From Psychrosphaera sp. F3M07 (lineage in GTDB: Bacteria; Pseudomonadota; Gammaproteobacteria; Enterobacterales; Alteromonadaceae): 64,000 nucleotides of DNA. Each line of letters begins with the position of its first letter. The stretch's first letter is position 1. A program made the translations under genes and the position numbers. Location of the stretch: assembly GCF_018860345.1 (NCBI RefSeq), contig NZ_JAHKPJ010000025.1, forward strand, positions 1-64,000. Direction: 5' to 3'. Below, in pieces: positions 26,824-39,160 of this stretch. The notes below the pieces were generated by a model that saw only the letters and a list, made by a program, of their open reading frames with translations, was not told where the DNA came from and searched no databases.

Positions 26824-29800
26824 TTGAACAACACTGGTTCTAAAAAATTACAATTGATGCACAACAGTCAAGATGTTCGCGAGAACTGCGGCTTTGGTCT
26901 TATCGCTCACCTTGAAGGTGAAGCCAGCCATAAGATAGTGCGCACGGCTATTACTAGCTTAGATAGAATGCAACATCGTGGCGGTATTTCAGCCGACGGT
27001 AAAACCGGTGATGGGTGTGGTCTACTAATACAGAAACCTGAAGCTTTTTTCCGAGCAATTGCTGAGGAAAATGGTTGGCATTTAGGCAAAAAATACGGTG
27101 TCGGCACCATATTTTTAAGCCAAGATCCGATCAAGGCGGCTAGAGCGAAAAAGATCATTGAACAGGAAATCGAAAACGAAACCTTAGAAACAGTTGGTTG
27201 GCGTGTTGTTCCTACTAATCCAGAAGTATTAGGTGAAATTGCCTCTTCCTCTGTGCCTCAAATTGAGCAAATATTTGTTAATGCTCAGTCGGGGTGGCGC
27301 AAAAAAGATTTTGAACGCCGCTTATATATGGCGCGTCGTCGTATCGAAAAGCAACTTGAAGACGATGAAGACTTTTATATTCCAAGTTTAAGTTGTTTGG
27401 TAACTGTCTATAAAGGCTTAGTTATGCCTAAAGACTTACCTAAGTTTTATAAAGACCTTGCAGATATTAGAATGGAAACCGCAATATGTGTGTTCCATCA
27501 GCGTTTCTCCACTAATACAACTCCTCAGTGGCGTTTAGCGCAACCATTTAGATTCTTAGCTCACAATGGTGAAATTAATACCATTAAAGGTAATCGCCAA
27601 TGGGCACAAGCCCGCGAATACAAATTCCGTTCACCATTAATCCCTGATTTAAAAGACGCTTCTCCGTTTGTAAGTAAAACAGGAAGTGACTCAGCTTCAT
27701 TAGATAACATGCTTGAATTGTTCTTAGCCGGTGGCTTAGATTTATTCCGTTCAATGCGTTTATTAGTGCCGCCTGCATATCAAAATCATCCCCAAATGGA
27801 TGATCAGTTAAAAGCATTCTATGAATTTAACTCTATGCACATGGAACCATGGGATGGCCCAGCCGGTATCGTAATGACTAATGGTAGACACGTAGCCTGT
27901 AACTTGGACCGTAATGGTCTTCGTCCTGCTCGTTATACCATTACTAAAGGCAAAATTTTAACCTTAGCGTCTGAATCTGGTATTTGGGATTACACCCCTG
28001 ATGAAGTGATTGAACAAGGCCGTGTAGGTCCAGGTCAAATGTTAGCGGTAGATACTTATACTGGTAAAGTTTGGCATTCTGATGAAATTGATCAGGACTT
28101 AAAAGAACGCCACCCATATAAAGAATGGTTAGATAAAAACATTCAACACTTAAAACCATTCTCTGAATGTGACGGTGATGAAATTGGTCAACGATTATTT
28201 AATGACGAAACCCAAGCGGTGTACCATAAGTTATTTAATTATTCGTTTGAAGAAATTGAACAAGTAATCAAAGTTCTAGCAAAAGACGGTCAAGAAGCAA
28301 CGGGCTCTATGGGTGATGATGCACCTATGGCAGTTATGTCTAAACAAAAACGTAACTTCTATGATTATTTCCGTCAATTGTTTGCCCAAGTAACCAATCC
28401 ACCTATCGATCCATTACGTGAAAATCACGTTATGTCGTTAGCCACTTGTATTGGTCGTGAGCAAAACGTATTTAATGAAACATCAGGGTACGCAAATCGC
28501 GTATTATTTGAATCACCAGTATTAATGTATACCGATTTAGACCAACTAAAAGCGTTTAATGACGAGCATTATCACACTGAGTCGTTATCAATATTATATA
28601 ACCCTGAAGAAACTGATTTAAAAACGGCCATCGAAACCTTATGTGCTGACGCTGTAACGGCGGTTAAAGAGCGCAATACGGTTATCCTTATATTGTCAGA
28701 CCGAGCAGTAGAAAAAGGCTTAGCGCCAATCCCTGCAGCAATGGCGGTTGGTGCCGTACAACAAACATTAGTTGTTAATCAACTTCGTTGTGACTCTAAT
28801 ATCATAGTAGAAACTGCTTCAGCCCGTGATTCGCATCACTTTGCTGTATTATTAGGTCTAGGGGCTACTGCTGTATACCCATATATGGCTTATGAAACCG
28901 TTGAACAATTTGTTGAAAATGGCAGCATAGATATCCCAGTAAAAGACGCTGTTATTAATTACCGTAAAGGCATTAATAAAGGTCTATTTAAGATCATGTC
29001 TAAAATGGGTATCTCAACTATTGCGAGTTATCGTTGTTCAAACTTGTTTGAAGCCGTGGGGCTTGCCTCTGAAATTATGGAACTTTGTTTCCCTAACATC
29101 ACAAGTCGTATTGAAGGCGCTAATTTTGATGATATTCATCAAGAGCAAATGCACAATGCCAAAGTAGCATGGTTAAAACGTAAACCGATTAACCATGGTG
29201 GGTTGCTTAAGTATGTTCACGGTGGTGAATACCATGCTTATAACCCAGATGTTGTGCAAACGTTACAAGTTGCCGTTAAGTCAGGAAACTATTCTGACTA
29301 TCAAAAGTACGCTAATTTAGTGAATAACCGCCCACCGGCTCATTTCCGCGATTTAATGGCACTTAAATCTCAGACGCCTATTTCGATAGACGATGTGGTT
29401 AAACCAACCGAGTTATATCCTCGTTTTGACTCTGCAGCTATGTCTATTGGAGCATTGAGCCCAGAAGCGCATGAAGCGTTAGCTCAAGCGATGAATAAAC
29501 TTGGTGGATTCTCAAACTCTGGCGAAGGTGGTGAAGACCCGCGCCGTTTTGGGACGAATAAGAATTCACGTATTAAACAAATAGCGTCAGGCCGTTTTGG
29601 TGTAACACCGCACTACTTAAGAAATGCAGATGTATTGCAAATTAAAGTAGCGCAAGGTGCAAAACCAGGTGAAGGTGGCCAATTACCGGGTGATAAAGTG
29701 ACTGCAGAAATTGCACAACTTAGATACTCAGTACAAGGTGTTACACTTATTTCACCTCCACCACATCACGACATTTATTCAATTGAAGATTTAGCTCAGC

Positions 29801-31311
29801 TGATCTTTGACTTAAAACAAGTTAATCCAAAAGCATTAGTATCCGTAAAATTAGTTTCTGAACCAGGTGTTGGCACAATTGCCACAGGTGTTGCAAAAGC
29901 AAATGCGGATTTAATTACCATCTCTGGTTTTGACGGCGGTACAGCGGCAAGTCCACTGACTTCTGTTAAGTATGCGGGTAGTCCTTGGGAACTTGGTTTA
30001 TCAGAAACGCATCAAGCACTTGTTGAAAATGGCTTACGTCATAAAGTACGAGTGCAAGTTGACGGTGGTTTAAAAACTGGTATTGACGTTATAAAAGCCG
30101 CTATTTTAGGTGCGGAAAGTTTTGGTTTTGGTACAGGCCCTATGGTTGCTTTAGGTTGTAAGTTCTTACGAATCTGCCACTTAAATAACTGTGCGACAGG
30201 TGTTGCAACTCAAGACGAAACGTTACGTAAAGAATACTTTGCTGGTTTACCGTCTATGGTTGAAAACTACTTTACTTTCATTGCCCAAGAAGTTCGCGAA
30301 ACGATGGCCGCAATTGGTATTAGTAAGTTTGAAGATTTAATTGGTCGTACCGACTTATTAGAATTATTAGATGGCCAAACCCAAAAGCAAAGTCGTTTGG
30401 AATTAAATGGCATATTAGCCTCTAGTGGTGTAACTACCGAGTTCCCTAGTTATTGTGTTGCTAAGAATGAGCCGCTTGATAACGGTGATTTAAACGTTAA
30501 GTTAGTAGCTGATACCGCCGAACAAGTTGCCAATAAAACAGGTGGACAACATTTTTACGACATCCGTAATACTGACCGTTCTGTTGGTGCGACCTTATCT
30601 GGTGAAGTGGCAGATGTTCATGGTAACCAAGGCATGGCAACTGACCCTATCCAGCTTACGTTTACCGGCACTGCGGGTCAAAGCTTTGGGGTTTGGAACG
30701 CTGGCGGTGTGTATTTACACCTAATTGGTGATGCAAACGACTACGTTGGTAAAGGCATGACAGGTGGTAAAATTACCATTAACCCGCCAAAAGGCGTTAG
30801 TTACGTGAGTCACAAGTCTGTGATCATGGGTAACACATGTTTATATGGTGCAACAGGCGGTAAGTTATTAGCGGCTGGTTGTGCAGGTGAACGATTTGCT
30901 GTTCGTAACTCAGGTGCTGTAGCAGTAATTGAGGGTGCAGGCGACAACGTTTGTGAATATATGACAGGTGGTGTTGTTGTTATTTTAGGTGATATCGGGG
31001 TTAACTTCGGTGCCGGTATGACTGGTGGATTCGCTTATTTATTAGATGAATCTGGCGACCTAAATGAACGTATGAATGGTGAATTAATTGAAGCTCTAGA
31101 TATTGATATGACTATTCATATTGAGAATCTACGTGGGTTAATCAACCAACATTTTGAAGAAACTCAAAGTGAACGTTCGCAACAAATCTTAGCTGAGTTT
31201 GATACTTGGTTACCTAAGTTTAAATTGGTTAAACCTAAAACATCTGATGTAAATCAGCTGTTAGGTCATCGTCACCGCTCTTCTGCAGAGCTACGTGTTC
31301 AAGCAATGTAG
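26824..31311 (+). CDS. gltB: Glutamate synthase (NADPH) large subunit GltB
   Basis: GltB makes two glutamates from glutamine and 2-oxoglutarate, with electrons supplied by GltD. The protein is 1495 residues from the start chosen here. A short propeptide (21 residues) precedes Cys22 in ENCGFGLIAH, the N-terminal nucleophile of the class II glutaminase domain (to about 420). A central domain follows (about 450-770), then the FMN-binding synthase barrel (about 830-1200) with GGEGGEDPRRFG and the 3Fe-4S ligands CRICHLNNC, and a beta-helix C-terminal domain. The frame is open from 26797, but a strong GAGGAGG lies eight bases before TTG 26824, which I take as the start. gltD follows after 15 bases. 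Confidence 0.97.
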   Translation: MNNTGSKKLQLMHNSQDVRENCGFGLIAHLEGEASHKIVRTAITSLDRMQHRGGISADGKTGDGCGLLIQKPEAFFRAIAEENGWHLGKKYGVGTIFLSQDPIKAARAKKIIEQEIENETLETVGWRVVPTNPEVLGEIASSSVPQIEQIFVNAQSGWRKKDFERRLYMARRRIEKQLEDDEDFYIPSLSCLVTVYKGLVMPKDLPKFYKDLADIRMETAICVFHQRFSTNTTPQWRLAQPFRFLAHNGEINTIKGNRQWAQAREYKFRSPLIPDLKDASPFVSKTGSDSASLDNMLELFLAGGLDLFRSMRLLVPPAYQNHPQMDDQLKAFYEFNSMHMEPWDGPAGIVMTNGRHVACNLDRNGLRPARYTITKGKILTLASESGIWDYTPDEVIEQGRVGPGQMLAVDTYTGKVWHSDEIDQDLKERHPYKEWLDKNIQHLKPFSECDGDEIGQRLFNDETQAVYHKLFNYSFEEIEQVIKVLAKDGQEATGSMGDDAPMAVMSKQKRNFYDYFRQLFAQVTNPPIDPLRENHVMSLATCIGREQNVFNETSGYANRVLFESPVLMYTDLDQLKAFNDEHYHTESLSILYNPEETDLKTAIETLCADAVTAVKERNTVILILSDRAVEKGLAPIPAAMAVGAVQQTLVVNQLRCDSNIIVETASARDSHHFAVLLGLGATAVYPYMAYETVEQFVENGSIDIPVKDAVINYRKGINKGLFKIMSKMGISTIASYRCSNLFEAVGLASEIMELCFPNITSRIEGANFDDIHQEQMHNAKVAWLKRKPINHGGLLKYVHGGEYHAYNPDVVQTLQVAVKSGNYSDYQKYANLVNNRPPAHFRDLMALKSQTPISIDDVVKPTELYPRFDSAAMSIGALSPEAHEALAQAMNKLGGFSNSGEGGEDPRRFGTNKNSRIKQIASGRFGVTPHYLRNADVLQIKVAQGAKPGEGGQLPGDKVTAEIAQLRYSVQGVTLISPPPHHDIYSIEDLAQLIFDLKQVNPKALVSVKLVSEPGVGTIATGVAKANADLITISGFDGGTAASPLTSVKYAGSPWELGLSETHQALVENGLRHKVRVQVDGGLKTGIDVIKAAILGAESFGFGTGPMVALGCKFLRICHLNNCATGVATQDETLRKEYFAGLPSMVENYFTFIAQEVRETMAAIGISKFEDLIGRTDLLELLDGQTQKQSRLELNGILASSGVTTEFPSYCVAKNEPLDNGDLNVKLVADTAEQVANKTGGQHFYDIRNTDRSVGATLSGEVADVHGNQGMATDPIQLTFTGTAGQSFGVWNAGGVYLHLIGDANDYVGKGMTGGKITINPPKGVSYVSHKSVIMGNTCLYGATGGKLLAAGCAGERFAVRNSGAVAVIEGAGDNVCEYMTGGVVVILGDIGVNFGAGMTGGFAYLLDESGDLNERMNGELIEALDIDMTIHIENLRGLINQHFEETQSERSQQILAEFDTWLPKFKLVKPKTSDVNQLLGHRHRSSAELRVQAM

Positions 31312-32733
<1,422 letters not shown>

Positions 32734-32760
32734 CCGCCCTGATTACTGACATTACATACA

Positions 32761-32789
32761 AAAAACGCATCTATTGATGCGTTTTTTTT
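32761..32789. terminator. Bidirectional terminator between gltD and the diguanylate cyclase gene
   Basis: AAAAAACGCATC/GATGCGTTTTTT stem-loop with eight T on the plus strand and a matching A run on the left, so it can serve both convergent genes. Confidence 0.93.
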
Positions 32790-32825
32790 GCAACAGAGAT
32801 CGCTGTTTTGCTAACTGTTAGCACA

Positions 32826-33932
32826 TTATAATTGACTTACCACGCAGTTTCTCCCAGAACGTTTAGCCTTATATAAAAAGCTATCGGCTCTATCAAGCAA
32901 ACTATCAAAGTCGTCTTGGCTGGTAATATTAGTGACACCGAAACTGACGGTAATAGGCCATGGAATTGAGTCAAATTGATGAGATTCTGTCGCCCTTCTA
33001 ATTCTTTCTACAACTTGGATCGCAGCGTCTAAGTTAGTTCTAGGCATGACAATCACAAATTCTTCACCACCAAACCTAATTTGCACGTCAGAAGTTCGAC
33101 TGTTCGCTTTTAGTATATTGGCAAAAGCAATTAAACAATCATCTCCTGTTAGGTGGCCTAAATTGTCATTAATTTTTTTAAAGTAATCCAGATCGCAAAT
33201 AGCCAAACACAATGGTGCAGCGGTTCTTTTGTAGTCATCAATTTCTCTTTGTAAAAAATCATTTAAGTAACGGCGATTGTATAACGTGGTCAGTGGGTCT
33301 TTGATCGACTCTTCTTGTAACTTAAGGTTTATGTATTCTAGTTGGCTAGATAAATGAACCAACTGTTCTCGATTATTTTCCAGTGACACGGCAATAAAAG
33401 TAGCAATAGTACTAAATGCGAGCACAGGGATAATCAATGAAAAACTATAGTTGTTATCTAAAACAAAGAAGTAGAACAGATTAAAATAAACGAAGGTGAC
33501 AATGACCATCACAAGATATTTAGCTATGCTGGTTCTGTATGCTGTAGCGGCGCCTAATAAGGTAAAGGCATACGCCGTATAGTTGCTTGTGATCGCTAAA
33601 TCTAAAGAAGTTAACGTTGCCGCTGAGATACACATAGTAATAGCAAAGCTAAAAATTAAGTGATCTAATCGTGTTACATTACCCATTGCTTTTACTTTAG
33701 GTAAGGCAACTCTAAATGCAATTGACGCTACAATGAGCGCCAGCCATAATACTAAATATGCATCAGCATGGGTGTGATATGAGTCAGTTACTCTACTGTA
33801 TAAATTGCGCCATAAAAACAATAAGCAGATAACAATTAAAATATAAGGGATGATCATAAATCGATCATAGTTATCTTCAACTTGGTGTTTTAAATATGCC
33901 GCTTCAAAAGACTTTGTTTTTTCCATGTCCAT
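32826..33932 (-). CDS. Membrane diguanylate cyclase (GGDEF)
   Basis: This 368-residue protein probably makes c-di-GMP from two GTP. The N-terminal part (about residues 25-190) is hydrophobic with about five to six membrane helices; a short coiled segment leads to a GGDEF domain (about 205-365). The signature is GGEEF, an active variant, and RTSD five residues upstream matches the RxxD product-inhibition site. No EAL domain is attached. The PAS-only protein gene lies 45 bases upstream on the same strand, so the two are probably co-transcribed and may form a split sensor-output pair. Confidence 0.93.
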   Translation of the reverse strand: MDMEKTKSFEAAYLKHQVEDNYDRFMIIPYILIVICLLFLWRNLYSRVTDSYHTHADAYLVLWLALIVASIAFRVALPKVKAMGNVTRLDHLIFSFAITMCISAATLTSLDLAITSNYTAYAFTLLGAATAYRTSIAKYLVMVIVTFVYFNLFYFFVLDNNYSFSLIIPVLAFSTIATFIAVSLENNREQLVHLSSQLEYINLKLQEESIKDPLTTLYNRRYLNDFLQREIDDYKRTAAPLCLAICDLDYFKKINDNLGHLTGDDCLIAFANILKANSRTSDVQIRFGGEEFVIVMPRTNLDAAIQVVERIRRATESHQFDSIPWPITVSFGVTNITSQDDFDSLLDRADSFLYKAKRSGRNCVVSQL

Positions 33933-33977
33933 GTTACAGTTTTTACCTTTAAATTTGTTCTAACTCATTACCGTCTA

Positions 33978-34391
33978 TTAAATTTTTACTTCTGCGACTA
34001 TACCAATTAATAAATTACCAAGGGCCGTTGTGATCACGCGTTTATTAACAGATAGATAACTTTGAATATCGCCACCTTCGGTTTCTTTTAGTTCAATCGC
34101 GGAATGAATATCACCAATAAAGCTTTTAGCGGGTTGATCACTATCTACACAATCTTGTGCGTCATCTTTGGACATTATATCAAAATCAGTTTTACCAACT
34201 ATGTCACTTTGGCGTAAACAAAAGTATTTCTCAAACTCTTGGTTAACAATCAAATATCGCCCCTCATCATCCTTAACAAAAATAATACTCGGCGATAAAT
34301 CAATAATTGCGATTAATAAATTTAATAATGAACTTTCGTCCATTTCAATATCAAAATTATGTTTAAGCGTTTCTAACAAATGTGCATTCAT
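33978..34391 (-). CDS. PAS-domain protein, stand-alone
   Basis: This 137-residue protein consists almost only of a PAS domain (about residues 20-130): SPSIIFVKDDEGRYLIVNQEFEKYF (read in two parts) and DIVGKTDFDIM are typical PAS_4 features. No output domain and no signal peptide or membrane segment is visible. It is the first gene of a probable operon with the diguanylate cyclase at 32826-33932, so it may sense a ligand for that enzyme; that is inference from position. Confidence 0.82.
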   Translation of the reverse strand: MNAHLLETLKHNFDIEMDESSLLNLLIAIIDLSPSIIFVKDDEGRYLIVNQEFEKYFCLRQSDIVGKTDFDIMSKDDAQDCVDSDQPAKSFIGDIHSAIELKETEGGDIQSYLSVNKRVITTALGNLLIGIVAEVKI

Positions 34392-34503
34392 AATGGCTCC
34401 ATTAACAGTACTACCTATCCTTACAAAGAGCCGGTCATTCAGCGAGTTAATGTACGCTCATGGTTGCAAAAGATCGGTCGACTCAAGTGAAAAAGCCAAA
34501 GCC

Positions 34504-34528
34504 ACTAGACACTAGACACTAGACACTA
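34504..34528. repeat. Short tandem repeat of the heptamer ACTAGAC
   Basis: Three full copies and one partial copy of ACTAGAC in a row, in the gap between the PAS gene and the recA terminator. The rest of this gap (34392-34666) shows no gene. Confidence 0.95.
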
Positions 34529-34664
34529 ACAAATTTCGCTCATTATCCCACCGCAGTCACAACGGTGAATTGACTAAACCTTTATAAAGCTTGGTATAAA
34601 TGCATTTATGGCGGCTAGATTATCACCACTTTTTCAGATTACCAATAATTTACCCGTATTAACG

Positions 34665-34691
34665 AAAAAAGCCGCTTAATGCGGCTTTTAT
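34665..34691 (-). terminator. Rho-independent terminator after recA
   Basis: AAAAGCCGC/GCGGCTTTT stem with a five-base loop, followed on the minus strand by a T run. Confidence 0.93.
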
Positions 34692-34706
34692 TTAGTTATA
34701 TTTAAT

Positions 34707-35738
34707 TTAGCTAGGGTCAGCTACTTCCAAATCATCTTCTTTTATTGTTGCTTTTAACAACAACATATCACGTAATTTTTTCTCGATTTCTTCTGCAATA
34801 TCAACATTCTCTTTTAAATACTTAATGCAGTTTGCCTTACCTTGACCAACCTTGTCACCATTATAGGCATACCAAGCACCAGCTTTATCAACCACACCAT
34901 GTTTAACACCAAGGTCAATTAACTCGCCTTCTTTAGAAATGCCTTTACCATACATGATAATGAATTCTGTTTGTTTAAATGGAGGAGCGACTTTGTTCTT
35001 AACCACTTTAACCCGGGTTTCATTCCCTATGACTTCATCACCTTCTTTAACAGAGCCGATACGACGAATATCTAAACGTACAGAGGCATAGAACTTAAGT
35101 GCATTACCACCTGTGGTTGTCTCAGGGTTACCAAACATTACACCAATCTTCATACGAATTTGGTTAATGAAAATACATAACGTATTTGAACGTTTAATGT
35201 TACCCGTTAATTTACGTAACGCTTGTGACATTAGACGAGCTTGAAGACCCATGTGTGAATCACCCATGTCACCTTCAATCTCTGCTTTTGGTGTTAATGC
35301 TGCTACCGAGTCGACAACTAATACATCTACAGCACCAGAACGAACTAACATATCAGTAATTTCTAAAGCTTGTTCACCAGTGTCTGGTTGCGATACTAAT
35401 AAGTCATCAACGTTAACACCCAATGCTGATGCATAAATAGGGTCTAATGCATGTTCTGCATCAACAAACGCACAAGTCTTACCTTCTTTTTGCGCTTGAG
35501 CAATTACTTGTAATGTTAGGGTTGTTTTACCTGAAGATTCTGGACCGTAAATTTCAACGATACGACCACATGGCAAACCGCCTATACCTAACGCAATATC
35601 CAGTCCTAATGAACCTGTAGAAATGGAATCAATATCCAATGCATTACTATCGCCCAATTTCATTATTGAGCCTTTACCAAACTGTCTTTCAATTTGTTGT
35701 AGTGCTGCGTCTAATGCTTTTTCTTTATTTGCGTCCAT
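34707..35738 (-). CDS. recA: Recombinase RecA
   Basis: RecA forms filaments on single-stranded DNA, pairs homologous strands and triggers LexA self-cleavage. The 343-residue protein has the Walker A motif [11 protein letters not shown], Walker [13 protein letters not shown], the DNA-binding loops around [17 protein letters not shown] and [14 protein letters not shown], and an acidic C-terminus. The frame is open from a TTG at 35750, but GGAGAAA sits right before ATG 35738 and the family starts with MDxNKEKAL, so I use that ATG. It has its own LexA-controlled promoter behind pncC. Confidence 0.99.
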   Translation of the reverse strand: MDANKEKALDAALQQIERQFGKGSIMKLGDSNALDIDSISTGSLGLDIALGIGGLPCGRIVEIYGPESSGKTTLTLQVIAQAQKEGKTCAFVDAEHALDPIYASALGVNVDDLLVSQPDTGEQALEITDMLVRSGAVDVLVVDSVAALTPKAEIEGDMGDSHMGLQARLMSQALRKLTGNIKRSNTLCIFINQIRMKIGVMFGNPETTTGGNALKFYASVRLDIRRIGSVKEGDEVIGNETRVKVVKNKVAPPFKQTEFIIMYGKGISKEGELIDLGVKHGVVDKAGAWYAYNGDKVGQGKANCIKYLKENVDIAEEIEKKLRDMLLLKATIKEDDLEVADPS

Positions 35739-35791
35739 TATTTTCTCCAAACATTACTTGTCGTTGATGCTTCAACTTAACTATGCGACAA

Positions 35792-35819
35792 AGTATACTG
35801 TATAATTAAACAGTATCAA
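35792..35819 (-). promoter_or_regulatory. recA promoter with LexA (SOS) box
   Basis: The 20 bases at 35796-35815 are TACTG-N10-CAGTA, a perfect CTG-N10-CAG SOS box. On the minus strand TTGATA (35819-35814) and TATACT (35797-35792) are 16 bases apart, so the LexA box fills the promoter spacer. Confidence 0.95.
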
Positions 35820-35838
35820 TGAAAATTTATATTATTTT

Positions 35839-36351
35839 TTATTTTATTTCATTAATACAGGTCAACGCCATATTTAATGCCGCTTTGATGGCCGACAATC
35901 TAACATCTTCTCGGCCCCCTGAAAAACAAAACCTTTGACTATTGTTGATTGTTTTTGCATTTCCATCCAGTAAGTACTGTATACAAACAGCTATCCAAAC
36001 AGTGCCTACAGGCTTTGATTCTGAACCACCACCAGGTCCTGCAATTCCACTGACTGAAATACCGACTTGAGCTCCGGCATTGATTAGTGCCCCATGCGCC
36101 ATTTCATCGACGGTTTGCTGTGAAACTGCACCGTATTTTTCTAATGTTGTTTGTTGCACATCCACTAATTTTTGTTTTGCGTCATTACTGTAAGTAACAA
36201 ATGCACAATTAAAATAGCTTGAACTACCGGCAATTGCGGTTATCGCTTGGCTAATACCACCACCAGTACAAGACTCAGCGGTGGTAACTGTCCAGCCTTT
36301 TTGTAATAAAGCATCACCAAGTTGTTTACTTAAAGATTCAATTTCAACCAA
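35839..36351 (-). CDS. pncC: Nicotinamide-nucleotide amidase PncC (CinA C-terminal family)
   Basis: PncC hydrolyses nicotinamide mononucleotide to nicotinate mononucleotide in pyridine nucleotide recycling. The 170-residue protein is the stand-alone CinA C-terminal domain: TAESCTGGGISQAIT near the start, SYFNCAFVTYSNDAKQ, YGAVSQQTVDEMA, and SVSGIAGPGGGSESKPVGTVW (given in pieces), plus RFCFSGGREDVR. It lies directly upstream of recA on the same strand, as in E. coli, and is divergent from mutS. Confidence 0.95.
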   Translation of the reverse strand: MVEIESLSKQLGDALLQKGWTVTTAESCTGGGISQAITAIAGSSSYFNCAFVTYSNDAKQKLVDVQQTTLEKYGAVSQQTVDEMAHGALINAGAQVGISVSGIAGPGGGSESKPVGTVWIAVCIQYLLDGNAKTINNSQRFCFSGGREDVRLSAIKAALNMALTCINEIK

Positions 36352-36438
36352 TTGCCCGATTCCTTCTACATTTTACGAGACACTATGCCGATGATCTGTG
36401 ACAATATACAACATTAGTCACAGATATCATTAAGCCAA

Positions 36439-39057
36439 ATGTCGAATTTATTTAGCCCTGAAAATATAGCAAGCCACACTCCAATGATGCAGCAGTTCTT
36501 AAATATGAAAAAAGAACACAAAGACATTTTGCTTTTTTATCGCATGGGTGACTTTTACGAATTATTTTACGACGATGCCAAAAGAGCCTCTGAGTTATTA
36601 GACATTTCCTTAACCAAACGAGGTGCTTCCGCGGGCGAACCTATTCCCATGGCTGGCGTGCCTTATCATGCGGTTGATAACTATTTGGCTAAATTAGTTC
36701 AATTAGGCGAATCGGTTGCCATCTGTGAACAAGTTGGAGACCCTGCCACCAGCAAAGGGCCAGTTGCTAGAAAAGTAGTCCGCATTGTTACTCCTGGAAC
36801 CGTCAGTGACGAAAACTTATTAAATGAACGTTTTGATAACTTAATTTGTGCCGTATTTGCCAATAAACCTCGTGCTACTTCTGTAGAAACTTATGGCATT
36901 GCTTATTTAGACATTAATAGTGGCCGGTTTCTAATTAACCAATTTGAACAAATTGGCGATTTATCGGCAACATTAACGCGCTTGCAACCGGCAGAATTAT
37001 TATACCCAGAAGACTTTTCACAAATGCAGGTATTAAACGGCTTTAAAGGTATAAGACGTAGACCTATTTGGGAGTTTGATTTAGAAACCTGTGAACGAGT
37101 ATTAGTACAGCAATTTGAAACCAAAGATTTACAAGGGTTTGGTATTACCAAAGCGCCCGTAGCCATCTGCGCAGCAGGCTGCTTAATGCAATATGTACGA
37201 GACACACAAAGAACGGCACTGCCACATATTCGCTCAGTAACCCTAGAAGCTATTGATTCCACCATTATTTTAGATGCTTCTACTCGTCGTAATTTAGAGT
37301 TAACTCAAAACCTCTCTGGTGGACAAGACAATACCTTAGCGCAAGTATTAGACAAAACCTCTACCGCGATGGGCAGTCGTTTATTAAAACGTTGGATCCA
37401 TTTACCAAGACGTAATCAATTAGAAGTTAACGCCAGATTAGATGCGGTAGAAGATATTTTAACGGTGGGTAACGATGTTAATTTACAAGAACCACTTAAA
37501 CAAATAGGTGATATTGAGCGTATTGTTGCGCGCTTAGCTTTACGTTCAGCCAGACCTAGAGATTTAGCTCGCTTACGTAATGCGTTACGAGTATTACCAG
37601 AGTTAAAAGCTGAGCTAGAAAATAATAAGTCGGTGCGCTTAGCCTCATTAAATAACAAAATACAGTTATACCCAGAGATCCTAGATTTATTAGAAAGCGC
37701 CATTATAGAGAACCCACCTGTGCTTATTCGTGACGGTGGTGTCATTGCAGCTGGTTATCATGCTGAATTAGATGAATGGCGTGAGTTAAGTGCCGGTGCT
37801 ACCAGTTTTATCGATCAGTTAGAGATATCGGAAAGAGAAAGAACCGGCATAAACACATTAAAAGTTGGCTTTAATAAAGTACACGGCTTCTATATCGACA
37901 TTAGTAAAGCATATTCTGACCGAGTACCTGAAGAATACGTAAGACGCCAAACATTAAAAAACAATGAACGATACATCATTCCTGAACTGAAAAAACACGA
38001 AGAAAAAGTGTTATCAAGTCAAAGCAAAGCGTTAGCATTAGAAAAGCGTTTATACGAAAAAGTATTAGATCAATTAGTTGAAGTTATTGAAGCATTACAA
38101 ATGACCTCGGACGCCATTGCGCAGATAGATGTTCTCACTAACTTTGCTGAACGAGCTGAAAGCTTAAATTACAGCAAACCTGAATTAGTATCAGGCCGTA
38201 TTGTAAAGATTGAAGCAGGTCGTCACCCTGTGGTTGAGCAGGTCATGCAAACACCGTTTATTGCGAATCCGGTGCACTTACATTCAGAACGTAAACTTGC
38301 AGTCATTACTGGACCTAACATGGGTGGTAAATCTACCTTTATGCGCCAAATTGCATTAATAACGTTAATGGCGAATATTGGTTGTTTTGTTCCAGCGCAA
38401 GCTGCACAAATTGGTGAGATAGACCGTATCTTTACTCGTATTGGAGCATCCGACGATTTAGCCTCTGGTCGCTCTACTTTTATGGTAGAAATGACAGAAA
38501 CAGCAAACATAATGCACAACGCGTCAGAAAACAGCTTAGTGTTAATGGATGAAATAGGCCGAGGTACCAGTACTTACGATGGTCTAAGTTTGGCTTGGGC
38601 CAGTGCCCATTATTTATCAACTAAGATAAATGCCCTCACCTTATTTGCAACTCACTATTTTGAATTAACTGAGTTTGCCGATCAGCAAGCTGGGGTGGTT
38701 AATATACATTTAGATGCGCACGAACATGGTGATGATATCGTGTTTATGCACTCAGTCCATGACGGAGCCGCAAGCAAAAGTTTTGGTATTCAAGTGGCTA
38801 AATTAGCTGGTTTACCAATTGAAGTACTTTCCTTTGCTAAATCCAAATTGCAACAACTTGAATTAACAACCGTGCCATCTTCAAGCCCGCAAACTGTTAA
38901 TACTGCATCACCAGAAATACCAAGCCAACAGTTGTCTTTAGTTAATACCGGACAATCTGACGTGATGGATATTATCAACAACACAGATCTAGACGAATTA
39001 TCGCCAAGACAAGCATGGCAATTACTGAGTGAACTTAAAAGTAAATTAAAAAGTTAA
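36439..39057 (+). CDS. mutS: DNA mismatch repair protein MutS
   Basis: MutS recognises base mismatches and small loops and starts repair. The 872-residue protein has the mismatch-contacting Phe39-x-Glu41 (GDFYELF), the connector, lever and clamp regions in the middle, and the C-terminal ABC-type ATPase with Walker [14 protein letters not shown] (about 625), the signature [16 protein letters not shown], Walker [17 protein letters not shown] and the His loop [11 protein letters not shown] short C-terminal tetramerisation tail (after about 820) is present. It is divergent from pncC-recA and in its own transcription unit. Confidence 0.98.
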   Translation: MSNLFSPENIASHTPMMQQFLNMKKEHKDILLFYRMGDFYELFYDDAKRASELLDISLTKRGASAGEPIPMAGVPYHAVDNYLAKLVQLGESVAICEQVGDPATSKGPVARKVVRIVTPGTVSDENLLNERFDNLICAVFANKPRATSVETYGIAYLDINSGRFLINQFEQIGDLSATLTRLQPAELLYPEDFSQMQVLNGFKGIRRRPIWEFDLETCERVLVQQFETKDLQGFGITKAPVAICAAGCLMQYVRDTQRTALPHIRSVTLEAIDSTIILDASTRRNLELTQNLSGGQDNTLAQVLDKTSTAMGSRLLKRWIHLPRRNQLEVNARLDAVEDILTVGNDVNLQEPLKQIGDIERIVARLALRSARPRDLARLRNALRVLPELKAELENNKSVRLASLNNKIQLYPEILDLLESAIIENPPVLIRDGGVIAAGYHAELDEWRELSAGATSFIDQLEISERERTGINTLKVGFNKVHGFYIDISKAYSDRVPEEYVRRQTLKNNERYIIPELKKHEEKVLSSQSKALALEKRLYEKVLDQLVEVIEALQMTSDAIAQIDVLTNFAERAESLNYSKPELVSGRIVKIEAGRHPVVEQVMQTPFIANPVHLHSERKLAVITGPNMGGKSTFMRQIALITLMANIGCFVPAQAAQIGEIDRIFTRIGASDDLASGRSTFMVEMTETANIMHNASENSLVLMDEIGRGTSTYDGLSLAWASAHYLSTKINALTLFATHYFELTEFADQQAGVVNIHLDAHEHGDDIVFMHSVHDGAASKSFGIQVAKLAGLPIEVLSFAKSKLQQLELTTVPSSSPQTVNTASPEIPSQQLSLVNTGQSDVMDIINNTDLDELSPRQAWQLLSELKSKLKS

Positions 39058-39160
39058 ACCCATAGTTTTTAAAAAAGCTAATAAAATCAAATTGTAGCCC
39101 AGACCTGAAGAATATTTTTTACTGTGATACCCTTGTAACAAATTAATTACGAGGATCTTT

